A DNA stretch of 64,000 bases from CAJXVY01 sp031580995. GTDB taxonomy: Bacteria > Actinomycetota > Actinomycetes > Actinomycetales > Microbacteriaceae. Shown here one piece after another: positions 10,500 to 18,649 of this stretch. The position numbers and the translations under genes were made by a program. Location of the stretch: positions 1 through 64,000 of the forward strand of contig JAVLCC010000005.1 in NCBI GenBank assembly GCA_031580995.1. Direction: 5' to 3'. The notes beneath the pieces were generated by a model, which ran no database searches, was not told where the DNA came from, and saw only the letters and a list, made by a program, of their open reading frames with translations. The stretch's first letter is position 1; each line of letters begins with the position of its first letter.

Positions 10500-10575
10500 T
10501 GTTTTGTTCCTTCGTTGGTGGGCTATCAACTCAGGCGTGAGGATTGGCCTTACCAACCACCCCGTCGATAACGGA

Positions 10576-10601
10576 TAAAAATCCCTCGCCGTTGTTCGAG
10601 G
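10576..10601 (-). terminator. Possible rho-independent terminator after the APC permease
   Basis: On the minus strand CCTCG, an 8-nt loop and CGAGG are followed by GATTTTTATCC. The five-base stem plus T-run lies between the permease stop and rplY and could end the upstream transcript. The short stem makes this tentative. Confidence 0.35.
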
Positions 10602-10607
10602 ACGATA

Positions 10608-11831
10608 CTAGCTGATTTTTCTGATCCTGAAAAGAGCTATCCGAATAAGCATCACTGCAGCCAATAAAACAAAACCTATAAACAACGAATCCACCGGAAC
10701 TGAAAAACCAATTGCCAAACAAAACATCAAGCCAGCCAATGGCCAAATTCTTGACCTGTTGGATAAAGCTTTTGGTTGCCTGTAAGCGGCCAGGTTTGCC
10801 ACTGCGTAATAGGTCAGAATTGCAAATGAACTAAGCCCCACAGTCCAAACCAGATTGCCGCTCAGCACAAACACAATCACCACCAAACTGATGGCAATTT
10901 CTGCAAACCAGGGAGCGTTTCCAGGTCCTCCCCTGATAGCGAATAACTTGGGAAGCTCGCCATCTTCTCCCATAACCGATGCGGTCCTGCTCATGCCGGC
11001 TAAAAGCGCCAGCAAAGAACCCAAGGATGCAATCCCAGCCACAATAATGACTATCTCCGATGGAAAGGCTGGCAGGGCTAAGGCAAGGTAATCAATCATT
11101 GGTGCAATTGAGAAAACCAAGAAGTTTCCCAAAACCGCCGGCATCAAAAAAGAAAGAGCAAGATAGATTCCAAAAACAATCGCAAACGAGATTCCAACCG
11201 CCTTAGCAGTGTTTTTCTTGGAATCAACCAGCTCATCCCCCAGTGTTGCCACCCTTGCATACCCCGCAAAGGCAAAAAATATCAATGCCGCGGCTGTGAG
11301 CACACCAAAGCCTTGTAACTCCGGCCCCCTGCTGATTGATTCAGTTGGGCCAGAGACGATGCCCGCAATAATCACGAAGGTCAAAAACAACACGGTAATC
11401 CCGCCAAGAATCAAAGAGCCAAAAGCTGTTCGGTTGATTCCCAGAATGTTTATTGTTGCCATGGCAATCACACTTAGAACAGCGACCAATATCCGCTGCT
11501 CAGGAAATAGATAACTGGCAACCGCCAGGGCGATTGCTGCCGATGATGCAATCTTTCCAATGAGAAAACTACTGCCAGCCAAAAAAGCCCAGTTCTGAGT
11601 GAGATACACCTGCGCATAGCTATAGGCACCACCGGGCCTTGAAACACTTGCAGCGAGTTGTGAAACTGATGAGGCATTCAAAAAAGCAACCGTGCCCGCA
11701 ATCAAAACTGACACCGGCAACAAATATCCGGCAAGTGAGGCGGCGGGGGCGAAAACGACGAAAACACCGGCACCCAGCATGGCTGCGATACCGATAAACA
11801 CCGCCTCATACAGGCGAAGTTGGTTTTTCAC
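10608..11831 (-). CDS. APC superfamily permease (amino acid/polyamine type)
   Basis: A 407-residue polytopic membrane protein with about 11-12 hydrophobic helices. The N-terminal EAVFIGIAAMLGAGVFVVFAPA carries the GA(G)VF unwound-helix motif of APC amino acid permeases. The segment SRPGGAYSYAQVYLTQNWAFLAG, quoted here in parts (RPGGAYSYA), and FAGYARVATLGDEL in the middle are also family features. The substrate cannot be read from sequence; amino acids or amines are likely. It starts with GTG 9 bp after prs and is placed between prs and rplY, which is not a universal actinobacterial position, so it may be a lineage insertion. Confidence 0.88.
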   Translation of the reverse strand: MKNQLRLYEAVFIGIAAMLGAGVFVVFAPAASLAGYLLPVSVLIAGTVAFLNASSVSQLAASVSRPGGAYSYAQVYLTQNWAFLAGSSFLIGKIASSAAIALAVASYLFPEQRILVAVLSVIAMATINILGINRTAFGSLILGGITVLFLTFVIIAGIVSGPTESISRGPELQGFGVLTAAALIFFAFAGYARVATLGDELVDSKKNTAKAVGISFAIVFGIYLALSFLMPAVLGNFLVFSIAPMIDYLALALPAFPSEIVIIVAGIASLGSLLALLAGMSRTASVMGEDGELPKLFAIRGGPGNAPWFAEIAISLVVIVFVLSGNLVWTVGLSSFAILTYYAVANLAAYRQPKALSNRSRIWPLAGLMFCLAIGFSVPVDSLFIGFVLLAAVMLIRIALFRIRKIS

Positions 11832-11840
11832 GATTTCAGC

Positions 11841-12815
11841 TTAGGCATGGCCAGGAAACAGCGAGTTAACGCTGTCATCGTCAAATACCGCGTAAATTGC
11901 CTTGGCAATCAGTGGTGCAATTGACAAAACAGTTAGTTGCTCAAACCGCTTATCCTGAGCGATAGGCAATGTGTCAGTGACTATCACCTCATCAAATGCC
12001 CCGCTGCTCAGTCGCTCAACTGCTGGATCACTGAACACGGCATGGGTTGCGGCAACTAAAACCCTTTTCGCTCCGTTTTCTTTCAAAGCCTGGGCTGCAG
12101 AAAGAATCGTTCCGCCAGTGTCAATCATGTCATCCACCAGCAGGCAGTCTCTGCCCTCTACATCTCCAACTAGCTCGTGCACCTGCACCTGGTTGGGTCT
12201 ATCTGGGTCCCGACGCTTGTGGATGATAGCCAAAGGTGAACTAAGTCGGTCAGCCCAAATATCGGCAACCCGCACACGACCAGAATCTGGAGAGACAACA
12301 GTTAGGTTTTCAGTTCCATACTGCTCTGCAACATAATCAGCCATCAATGGAAGCGCCCAAAGGTGATCAACCGGTCCTTCAAAAAAACCTTGAATCTGTG
12401 GTGAGTGTAAATCGACGCTCATAAGCCTGTTAGCGCCAGCCTTGTGATACAAATCTGTCATCAATCGGGCTGAGATTGGCTCGCGACCCTTGTGTTTTTT
12501 GTCTTGTCTTGCATAGGGGAAAAATGGAGCGACCACCGTGATTCTCTTGGCACTTGCTCGCTTGAGTGCATCCACCATCAATAACTGCTCCATCACCCAG
12601 TGATTGATTGGGTTGGGATGAGCTTGGATGACAAAAGCATCAACACCGCGAACAGATTGTTCAAAGCGGACAAAAGTCTCTCCGTTTGCAAAATCGTAAT
12701 TTTGCATGGGAACTATTTCAGTTCCCAACAACCTTGCAACTTCCTCGGCTAATTCTGGGTGGGCCCTTCCTGTGGCAAGAATCATCTGCTTTGAGTTTGA
12801 TTTTACGACGCCCAT
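11841..12815 (-). CDS. prs: Ribose-phosphate pyrophosphokinase (PRPP synthetase)
   Basis: A 324-residue class I PRPP synthetase making 5-phosphoribosyl 1-diphosphate from ribose 5-phosphate and ATP for purine, pyrimidine, His and Trp synthesis. Visible motifs are FANGETFVRFEQSVRG, the ATP-site FFPYARQDKKHKGREPISA, the VVSPDSGRVRVA segment, the flexible loop IIHKRRDP and the PRPP-binding DCLLVDDMIDTGGT. The ATG is preceded by AAAGGAAAG eight bases upstream, inside the end of glmU, from which it is separated by 5 bp. The glmU-prs order is classic for actinobacteria. Confidence 0.97.
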   Translation of the reverse strand: MGVVKSNSKQMILATGRAHPELAEEVARLLGTEIVPMQNYDFANGETFVRFEQSVRGVDAFVIQAHPNPINHWVMEQLLMVDALKRASAKRITVVAPFFPYARQDKKHKGREPISARLMTDLYHKAGANRLMSVDLHSPQIQGFFEGPVDHLWALPLMADYVAEQYGTENLTVVSPDSGRVRVADIWADRLSSPLAIIHKRRDPDRPNQVQVHELVGDVEGRDCLLVDDMIDTGGTILSAAQALKENGAKRVLVAATHAVFSDPAVERLSSGAFDEVIVTDTLPIAQDKRFEQLTVLSIAPLIAKAIYAVFDDDSVNSLFPGHA

Positions 12816-12820
12816 AACCG

Positions 12821-14215
12821 CTACTTTCCTTTGGCTTGTTTAGCTGAGAGTGAATCAGGTCTGTTTGCCAGCACCCAACCGGCAATAGCTCTCTGCGGTG
12901 AGTGATTCATTGCTAGGTCCCCGGATTTCACGTCTTTGCGTATCACCGTACCAGCTGCTGTGTAACTTCCTGAATTTATAGTCACGGGAGCGACGAAAAC
13001 ATTTCCCGCTCCGGTTTTCACGTGGTCGCCAACAACTGTTTTGTGTTTGTTGACCCCGTCATAGTTTGCAAAGATCGTTCCAGCACCGATGTTCACTCCC
13101 TCACCAATTACTGCATCACCGACATAGGTCAGGTGAGGAACTTTAGAACCCTGTCCAATAATCGAATTCTTTGTCTCAACAAAAGCTCCGATTTTGCCAT
13201 CTGCTGACAATCTGGTGCCGGCTCTTAAAAACGCAAAAGGTCCAACACTGGATCTGTCATCAATCACCGAGGAGGTTATGTCAGAGCTTTTGATACTCAC
13301 ATTCGAACCTATGGCTGCATCGGTGATCACTGAACCCGAACCAACAGTTGAAGCTGTCCCAATGGAGGTGCTCCCCCGAAGCTGAACGTTTGGCTCAATA
13401 GCCACGTCCTCCCCAAGCTGGACTGTCACATCCAACCATGTTGATGAAGGGTCAATAACCGTCACCCCGCTTAGTTGCCATGCTTTGATGATTCTGCTGT
13501 TCAGTTCGTGAGCTACCTCTGATAACTGCACCCGGTCATTGATTCCCGCAACCAGCCAGTTATCTATTACTTCCACAGAACTCACCTCTTCCGCCTGAGA
13601 GACAACATCTGTTAGATATTTTTCTGACTGTGAATTGTTGGTGTTCAATTGCTTCAAGGCTGATGCCAAAAAATCAGAGTCAAACACATAAACGCCTGCG
13701 TTTATTTGGTTGATCTTCAATTGCTCTTCAGAGCAATCTCTATCTTCAATGATTGAAAGCTTTTTGCCTTTTTGAATCACCCGACCATAACCCTCGGGGT
13801 TATCAACTGTTGCCGTGAGCAAAGACACTTTGGCTTTTGATTCGATGTGGGTATCAACCAGTGAATTCAAGGTTTGAACATCCATTAGTGGAACATCACC
13901 ACTAAGAACAACAACCGCTCCTTTGAAATCAGTCAATGCCTGCATTGCCGATTCAACAGCTGCCCCAGTTCCTGGCATATCTGACTGGGTTATAAATTCA
14001 ACATCATCGCTAATGCCCTCTAAAGCTTGCTCAATTTTTTCTTGTTGATGTTTCAAAACAGTGACCAGTCTTGCTGGTTGCAACGCTCTGGCAGTGGCAA
14101 GAACGTGTTCAATCAAAGTTAGACCCGCAAGCTGATGCAAAACCTTCGGGGTTGAGGATTTCATTCGAGTGCCGTTTCCAGCAGCGAGCACTACAACAGC
14201 TAGATGCTTATTCAT
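12821..14215 (-). CDS. glmU: Bifunctional N-acetylglucosamine-1-phosphate uridyltransferase/glucosamine-1-phosphate acetyltransferase
   Basis: A 464-residue two-domain enzyme making UDP-GlcNAc for peptidoglycan. The N-terminal uridyltransferase has VVLAAGNGTRMKSSTPKVLH, GTGAAVESAM and VVLSGDVPLM. The C-terminal left-handed beta-helix has hexapeptide repeats, GAFVETKNSIIGQGSKVPHL and GAGTIFANYDGVNKHKT, with the acetyl-CoA site. The ATG at 14215 follows AGGAG by four bases and gives the standard N-terminus MNKHLAVVVLAAG. An ATG at 14227 has no ribosome binding site. tRNA-Gln lies just upstream, as in many actinobacteria. Confidence 0.96.
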   Translation of the reverse strand: MNKHLAVVVLAAGNGTRMKSSTPKVLHQLAGLTLIEHVLATARALQPARLVTVLKHQQEKIEQALEGISDDVEFITQSDMPGTGAAVESAMQALTDFKGAVVVLSGDVPLMDVQTLNSLVDTHIESKAKVSLLTATVDNPEGYGRVIQKGKKLSIIEDRDCSEEQLKINQINAGVYVFDSDFLASALKQLNTNNSQSEKYLTDVVSQAEEVSSVEVIDNWLVAGINDRVQLSEVAHELNSRIIKAWQLSGVTVIDPSSTWLDVTVQLGEDVAIEPNVQLRGSTSIGTASTVGSGSVITDAAIGSNVSIKSSDITSSVIDDRSSVGPFAFLRAGTRLSADGKIGAFVETKNSIIGQGSKVPHLTYVGDAVIGEGVNIGAGTIFANYDGVNKHKTVVGDHVKTGAGNVFVAPVTINSGSYTAAGTVIRKDVKSGDLAMNHSPQRAIAGWVLANRPDSLSAKQAKGK

Positions 14216-14236
14216 AGCACTCCTCATAGTCCCGCG

Positions 14237-14308
14237 CTCCGCCCCTAGGATTCGAACCTAGACCTAACGCCTCCAAAGAGCGCCGTGCTGCCATTACACT
14301 AGGGCGGA
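14237..14308 (-). tRNA. tRNA-Gln (anticodon TTG)
   Basis: A minus-strand cloverleaf with acceptor TCCGCCC/GGGCGGA, anticodon loop CTTTGGA (anticodon TTG), T arm CTAGG-TTCGAAT-CCTAG and discriminator G. The anticodon stem closes with a T-G wobble. CCA is not encoded. It sits directly upstream of glmU, a conserved actinobacterial arrangement. Confidence 0.95.
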
Positions 14309-14355
14309 ACGGGATATCTCCCGCACACAGTTTGCCAGAAAATCCGCTCAAAGTT

Positions 14356-16116
14356 TCATTCTGCGAGCTTTTCGGAGACAATCAGCCACTGATCTTCAAT
14401 GCTCGAAAGTTGTTCGGTGAGCTGATTCAACTGTTTCCCCATCTCAGCTAACTGTTGATAATCATCAACAGAAACAGCCGACATGGCTTGCTCGTGGTTT
14501 TCAATTTCTGCAGTTATTTTTTCGATTTTCCTAGAAAGACTTGCCTGTTCTTTTTCCAAGTTTCGCTTTTCAGCGCCACTAAGACCCTTTGGTTTTTTGG
14601 TGGTTTTTGTGCCAATTTCGGTTTTAGGTTTTTTCAACTGCAGATACTGCTCCACCCCACCGGGCAGATGCCTTAGGTTGCCATCTCCCAAAATCGCATA
14701 CTGATTATCTGTTACTCGCTCCAATAAATATCTGTCGTGGCTTATGACAATCAATGTTCCAGGCCAAGAATCCAGCAGGTCTTCCATGGCCGCCAGCATG
14801 TCTGTGTCCAAATCGTTTGTTGGCTCATCCAAAATCAAAACATTTGGCTCTCTAAATAACAGCCTCATCAATTGCAGTCTTCTTTTTTGCCCACCGGAGA
14901 GATCCCCAACAGGTGCCTGCAGTTGCTGTTGTGAAAAACCAAGTTGTTCTAATAGTTGCCCTGGTGAAAATTCTTTTTTGCCAACCGAAAAGGTGGTTTT
15001 CTCGCGAGAAATAATCGAATAGATTCGCTCATCTGCCAGCTCGTCTAATTCATCTAGGTTTTGACTCAAAACAGCCATGTTCACTGTCTTTCCAAGCTTT
15101 ACTCTTCCCTGATCAGGTTCCAGTTCCCCAGTTATCAGTTTCGTGAAAGTTGTTTTTCCGGAGCCATTTGCTCCCAAAAGACCAATTCGATCCCCTGCTC
15201 CCAAGATCAGTTCGATGTTTTCAAAGATGTCACTAAAACCCAGATGTTCAATCTCGATGACATCTTTTCCCAAACGCGTCGTTGCTAATTTTTTGAGCTC
15301 CAACTGATCTCTTGGTGGTGGTTCATTAGAAATCAATTCATTGGCGGCATCGATTCGAAACTTGGGCTTAGTGGTCCTTGCCGGTGCTCCGCGCCTGAGC
15401 CAGGCAAGTTCTTTTCTAAGCAGGTTTTGTCTTCTGGATTCACTTGCCGCTGCCTGCCTATCCCGCTCAGCACGCTGAAGAATATAAGCGGCATAGCCAC
15501 CTTCGAAGCTATCCAACCCTCCTGGATGCACCTCCCAGGTTTGGGTGCAGACTTCATCTAAAAACCATCTATCGTGGGTGACGACCAGCAATCCGCCTTG
15601 GGATTTAGGCCAGCGGTTTTTCAAATGCCCACTAAGCCAATAAACAGCATCTAAATCCAAATGGTTGGTTGGTTCATCCAACATCAACACATCCCAATCG
15701 CCAATCAACAGCTTGGCAAGATTCACTCTTCGGCGCTGACCACCAGAGAGACGATTCATTTGTGAATCAAAGTCAATATCTGAAATCAACCCATCGATGA
15801 CATCTCTGATTTTTGGATCACTGGCCCATTCGTATTCAGCCATCTCTCCAATGACCACATCTTTCACGGTTGATTCCAAATAAATGTCATCCCGCTGATC
15901 CATGAATCCAATTCGGGTGTTGCCCCTGAGCGTCACCTGACCACTATCGGGGGTTAGATTGCTTGCCAAAATATTCATCAGCGTGGATTTGCCATCACCG
16001 TTTCGACCAACAATTCCGATTCGGTCTCCCGCTGCAATTCCAACGGTTAGATTTTCAAAAAGAGTTTTTGTTGGGTAGTCAAGCGAGATGTTTTCAGCAC
16101 CAATCAGGTGACTCAT
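14356..16116 (-). CDS. ABC-F family ATP-binding protein (Uup-like)
   Basis: A 586-residue soluble protein with two ABC cassettes and no membrane segment. Cassette 1 has GRNGDGKSTLMNIL and signature LSGGQRRRVNLAKLL with DEPTNHLD. Cassette 2 has GANGSGKTTFTKLI, LSGGQKRRLQLMRLL and DEPTNDLD. The P-site linker lies between them. The charged C-terminal region (about residues 505-586) is a predicted coiled coil of the Uup type. ABC-F proteins act on the ribosome or on branched DNA intermediates; which applies here is not known. Its stop side faces tRNA-Gln and its start overlaps the ispE stop by 4 bp. Confidence 0.92.
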   Translation of the reverse strand: MSHLIGAENISLDYPTKTLFENLTVGIAAGDRIGIVGRNGDGKSTLMNILASNLTPDSGQVTLRGNTRIGFMDQRDDIYLESTVKDVVIGEMAEYEWASDPKIRDVIDGLISDIDFDSQMNRLSGGQRRRVNLAKLLIGDWDVLMLDEPTNHLDLDAVYWLSGHLKNRWPKSQGGLLVVTHDRWFLDEVCTQTWEVHPGGLDSFEGGYAAYILQRAERDRQAAASESRRQNLLRKELAWLRRGAPARTTKPKFRIDAANELISNEPPPRDQLELKKLATTRLGKDVIEIEHLGFSDIFENIELILGAGDRIGLLGANGSGKTTFTKLITGELEPDQGRVKLGKTVNMAVLSQNLDELDELADERIYSIISREKTTFSVGKKEFSPGQLLEQLGFSQQQLQAPVGDLSGGQKRRLQLMRLLFREPNVLILDEPTNDLDTDMLAAMEDLLDSWPGTLIVISHDRYLLERVTDNQYAILGDGNLRHLPGGVEQYLQLKKPKTEIGTKTTKKPKGLSGAEKRNLEKEQASLSRKIEKITAEIENHEQAMSAVSVDDYQQLAEMGKQLNQLTEQLSSIEDQWLIVSEKLAE

Positions 16117-16967
16117 TCGCCTAGCCTCGCTCCTGGCTGATCGCCCGTTGTCAAAACCCAGCTAAATTCACTCTCCTGCAAACTGCTAATCAGTGTTGCA
16201 TCTGGTTCCCAGAAATAAACACTCGGTCCACTGCCACTAATAAACCCACCCAGCTCAATAAGCTCTGCTAGTTCTGGCATCATCCCAACAGCTGGTTCGG
16301 TCAGATCATTTTGGCCAAGTTGGGTGGGTTTCTCGCCTAGTTTCAAATCCTCGAAAAAATCGCTTCCTGGAATTCGGAGCTGTATTTCTTGCAGGTTTTC
16401 TCTTAGCTGATCTAGATAAGCAAAAGATTCTCTGGTTGAAATTCCTTTATTTGGGTAAGCAATTAGATACTCGGCCTGGTGGGCATCAATTGGCTCCAAT
16501 TCCACTCCGCTGCCAGAACCCAAAGCGGTTCCGCCAAGTAGTGAGAATGGAACATCCGCTCCAATATTGGAGGCAATTGAATGCAAATCTGAATCAGTTT
16601 CAAATAGCCTCTGCAAATTAATCAAGGTAGCTGCTGCATCAGCACTTCCCCCAGCAAGGCCAGCAGCTACCGGGATATGTTTTTCTATCTGAATACTCAG
16701 TGGCACTGAATCCAACTGGTTGTATTCAAAAAACTCTCTAGCTGCTAAAAAGCAGATATTGCTCTGATCTGTTGGCACCGAATCCAGCTGTTGCTGATTG
16801 AGGTTGCCATGAACAAAAAGACTGTTTTGATCTGAGATTTCGATAGTGACTATGTCTCGAAGCCCGATGGCCTGATAAACACTGTAAACATCGTGGTAAC
16901 CATCGTCCCTGACTCTTCCAACAGAGAAAAACAGGTTAATTTTCCCCGGAGCACTGGCAGAAATCAT
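16113..16967 (-). CDS. ispE: 4-(cytidine 5'-diphospho)-2-C-methyl-D-erythritol kinase
   Basis: A 284-residue GHMP kinase of the MEP isoprenoid pathway that phosphorylates CDP-methylerythritol. The N-terminus SASAPGKINLFFSVG is diagnostic. The GHMP ATP loop PVAAGLAGGSADAAATL is at about residues 90-106, and a C-terminal glycine motif GGFISGSGPSVYF is present. The pathway is completed in part by ispDF elsewhere in this window. It overlaps rsmA and the ABC-F gene by 4 bp at each end, so it is part of the metG-tatD-rsmA-ispE operon. Confidence 0.95.
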   Translation of the reverse strand: MISASAPGKINLFFSVGRVRDDGYHDVYSVYQAIGLRDIVTIEISDQNSLFVHGNLNQQQLDSVPTDQSNICFLAAREFFEYNQLDSVPLSIQIEKHIPVAAGLAGGSADAAATLINLQRLFETDSDLHSIASNIGADVPFSLLGGTALGSGSGVELEPIDAHQAEYLIAYPNKGISTRESFAYLDQLRENLQEIQLRIPGSDFFEDLKLGEKPTQLGQNDLTEPAVGMMPELAELIELGGFISGSGPSVYFWEPDATLISSLQESEFSWVLTTGDQPGARLGE

Positions 16968-17776
16968 TTATCCAGCCTAGCGAGATTTAGAAATTCGCTG
17001 AGCGACAATTGCTCTGGTCTGGCATTGGGTTGAATACCTGCTTTTTCCAAAGCGTCTGTGACCGGATAGCTAAAACTAGTTTTCAGAGATGCAGCGAGGG
17101 ATTTTCTTCTGGTTCCAAAAGATTTATCAATTAGTTCAAATGTTCGCCTTCGATCACCTTTGGTTTCAACTTTTTCAAAATAAACCAACTCGCTGTCAAC
17201 ATTTGGAACCGGCCAAAAAATCTGCCTGGAGACCCCGCCTGCAAGCCTCGCATTCGCCCACCAAGCCAGTTTCAAACTTGGTATCCCGTATTCGTCATCA
17301 TTGGGCTTTGCAACCAACCGCCTTGCAACCTCGGATTGAACCAAAACCAGCCCTTTTTGAATTGAGGGAAAGCTTTCTAAAAAGTGTAAAAGCACCGGAA
17401 CGGAGATGTTGTAGGGAAGGTTTGCAACCAAGGCTTGCGATTGAGGAATATCGGTGATTTTCAAAGCATCCGCATTTATCACCTGAAGGTGTTTGCCAGT
17501 GGTGTGTTTTTGAACCGTTTCTGGCAATAAAGATGCCAGCCGCGAGTCAATCTCAACTGCCACCACCGAATCCACCTGCTCAAATAACCCAAGCGTCAAA
17601 GACCCAAGCCCTGGGCCAATCTCAACTACCTGTTCAGAACCATCAAGATTTGCCTTGGAGATAATTTTTCGAATTGTATTTGGATCAATCACAAAATTTT
17701 GTCCAAGCTTTTTAGTGGGCTTAATATCCAAGCTCTCTGCGAGTTGCCGAATTTCAGATGCACCCAAAAGGCTCAT
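16964..17776 (-). CDS. rsmA: 16S rRNA (adenine(1518)-N6/adenine(1519)-N6)-dimethyltransferase
   Basis: A 270-residue SAM-dependent methyltransferase (KsgA) that dimethylates two adenines in the 3'-terminal helix of 16S rRNA. The N-terminal KKLGQNFVIDPN, SAM motif EIGPGLGSLTLGLF, and catalytic motif IV NLPYNISVPVLLHF are all visible. The C-terminal segment FGTRRKSLAASL is typical. It begins one base after tatD ends. In most actinobacteria rpfB lies between tatD and rsmA; here the two genes abut. Loss of this enzyme usually confers kasugamycin resistance; nothing suggests loss here. Confidence 0.96.
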   Translation of the reverse strand: MSLLGASEIRQLAESLDIKPTKKLGQNFVIDPNTIRKIISKANLDGSEQVVEIGPGLGSLTLGLFEQVDSVVAVEIDSRLASLLPETVQKHTTGKHLQVINADALKITDIPQSQALVANLPYNISVPVLLHFLESFPSIQKGLVLVQSEVARRLVAKPNDDEYGIPSLKLAWWANARLAGGVSRQIFWPVPNVDSELVYFEKVETKGDRRRTFELIDKSFGTRRKSLAASLKTSFSYPVTDALEKAGIQPNARPEQLSLSEFLNLARLDK

Positions 17777-18649
17777 CTATTTATCCCATGATCCATAAAC
17801 ACCCAAGGTGTTTGCATTTATCTCAGATGCCAGTTGCTCGGGGCTAATTTCGGCCAAAAAAGCCAGATAGCGAAGAGTGTGGGGAACTAGGTAGGGAGCA
17901 TTTGGCCTACCTCGAATTGGCTCCGGGGCCAAAAAAGGTGCATCTGTTTCAATTAGTCGCAGCGAGCTATCGGCAACCAAGAAAGACTCTTGCAGGTGAG
18001 TGTTTTTCTTAAAGGTGACATTTCCTGCAAATGACATATACCAACCGTTTTCATTGCAAATCCTCGCAAGCTCAACATCTCCCGAATAGCAGTGGAAAAC
18101 AGTTTTTTCTGGGGCACCCACCCGTTTGAGAGTTTCAACAACGTCAGCGTGAGCATCACGATCATGAATCTGCATGGCTATGTTGTTTTGCTTCGCAATT
18201 TCGATATGCCATTCAAAGCTTTGGCTTTGTAGCTCTAAATCTTTTTCACCCTCTGTGCGGAAATAATCCAAACCTGTCTCACCAATTGCGCGGACTCTTT
18301 CCTGGGTTGCAAGTTCGGCAATTTCAGCTACCGCCCCCTCTAATTCCTGATTCGATCCATAAAGTGGTGCTTCATTGGGATGCAGTGCGACGGCAGCCAA
18401 TAATTCGGGGTGATTTGAAGCGGCCTCAGCTGACCATTTGGAGCTTTCCAAAGTGACACCGACTTGAACAGCTCCTAGCATGCCGGATTTCTTCATGGCC
18501 TCAATTTGCTGGCTCACGCTCAGCGGGTTGTCACTGTCGGCTATTTCTAAATGAGTGTGGTTATCAAAAGTTCCCAAAACCAAAGGCTCTGGAATTTCAG
18601 GGTATTCGCGAGGCTTTGGCTGTTTCCGAGTTCTTATCGGATCGGTCAT
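17777..18649 (-). CDS. TatD family metal-dependent hydrolase
   Basis: A 290-residue TIM-barrel amidohydrolase-fold DNase of the TatD family. The metal-binding HTHLE motif is at about residue 31, AIGETGLDYFR supplies the bridging Glu, and IHDRDAH, HCYSGD and ETDAPFLAPEP give the remaining ligands. Members are 3'-5' exonucleases or D-aminoacyl-tRNA deacylase-like enzymes; the substrate in this group is not settled. A basic/proline-rich N-terminal extension of about 25 residues precedes the barrel, common in actinobacteria. The ATG overlaps the metG stop by 4 bp. Confidence 0.93.
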   Translation of the reverse strand: MTDPIRTRKQPKPREYPEIPEPLVLGTFDNHTHLEIADSDNPLSVSQQIEAMKKSGMLGAVQVGVTLESSKWSAEAASNHPELLAAVALHPNEAPLYGSNQELEGAVAEIAELATQERVRAIGETGLDYFRTEGEKDLELQSQSFEWHIEIAKQNNIAMQIHDRDAHADVVETLKRVGAPEKTVFHCYSGDVELARICNENGWYMSFAGNVTFKKNTHLQESFLVADSSLRLIETDAPFLAPEPIRGRPNAPYLVPHTLRYLAFLAEISPEQLASEINANTLGVYGSWDK

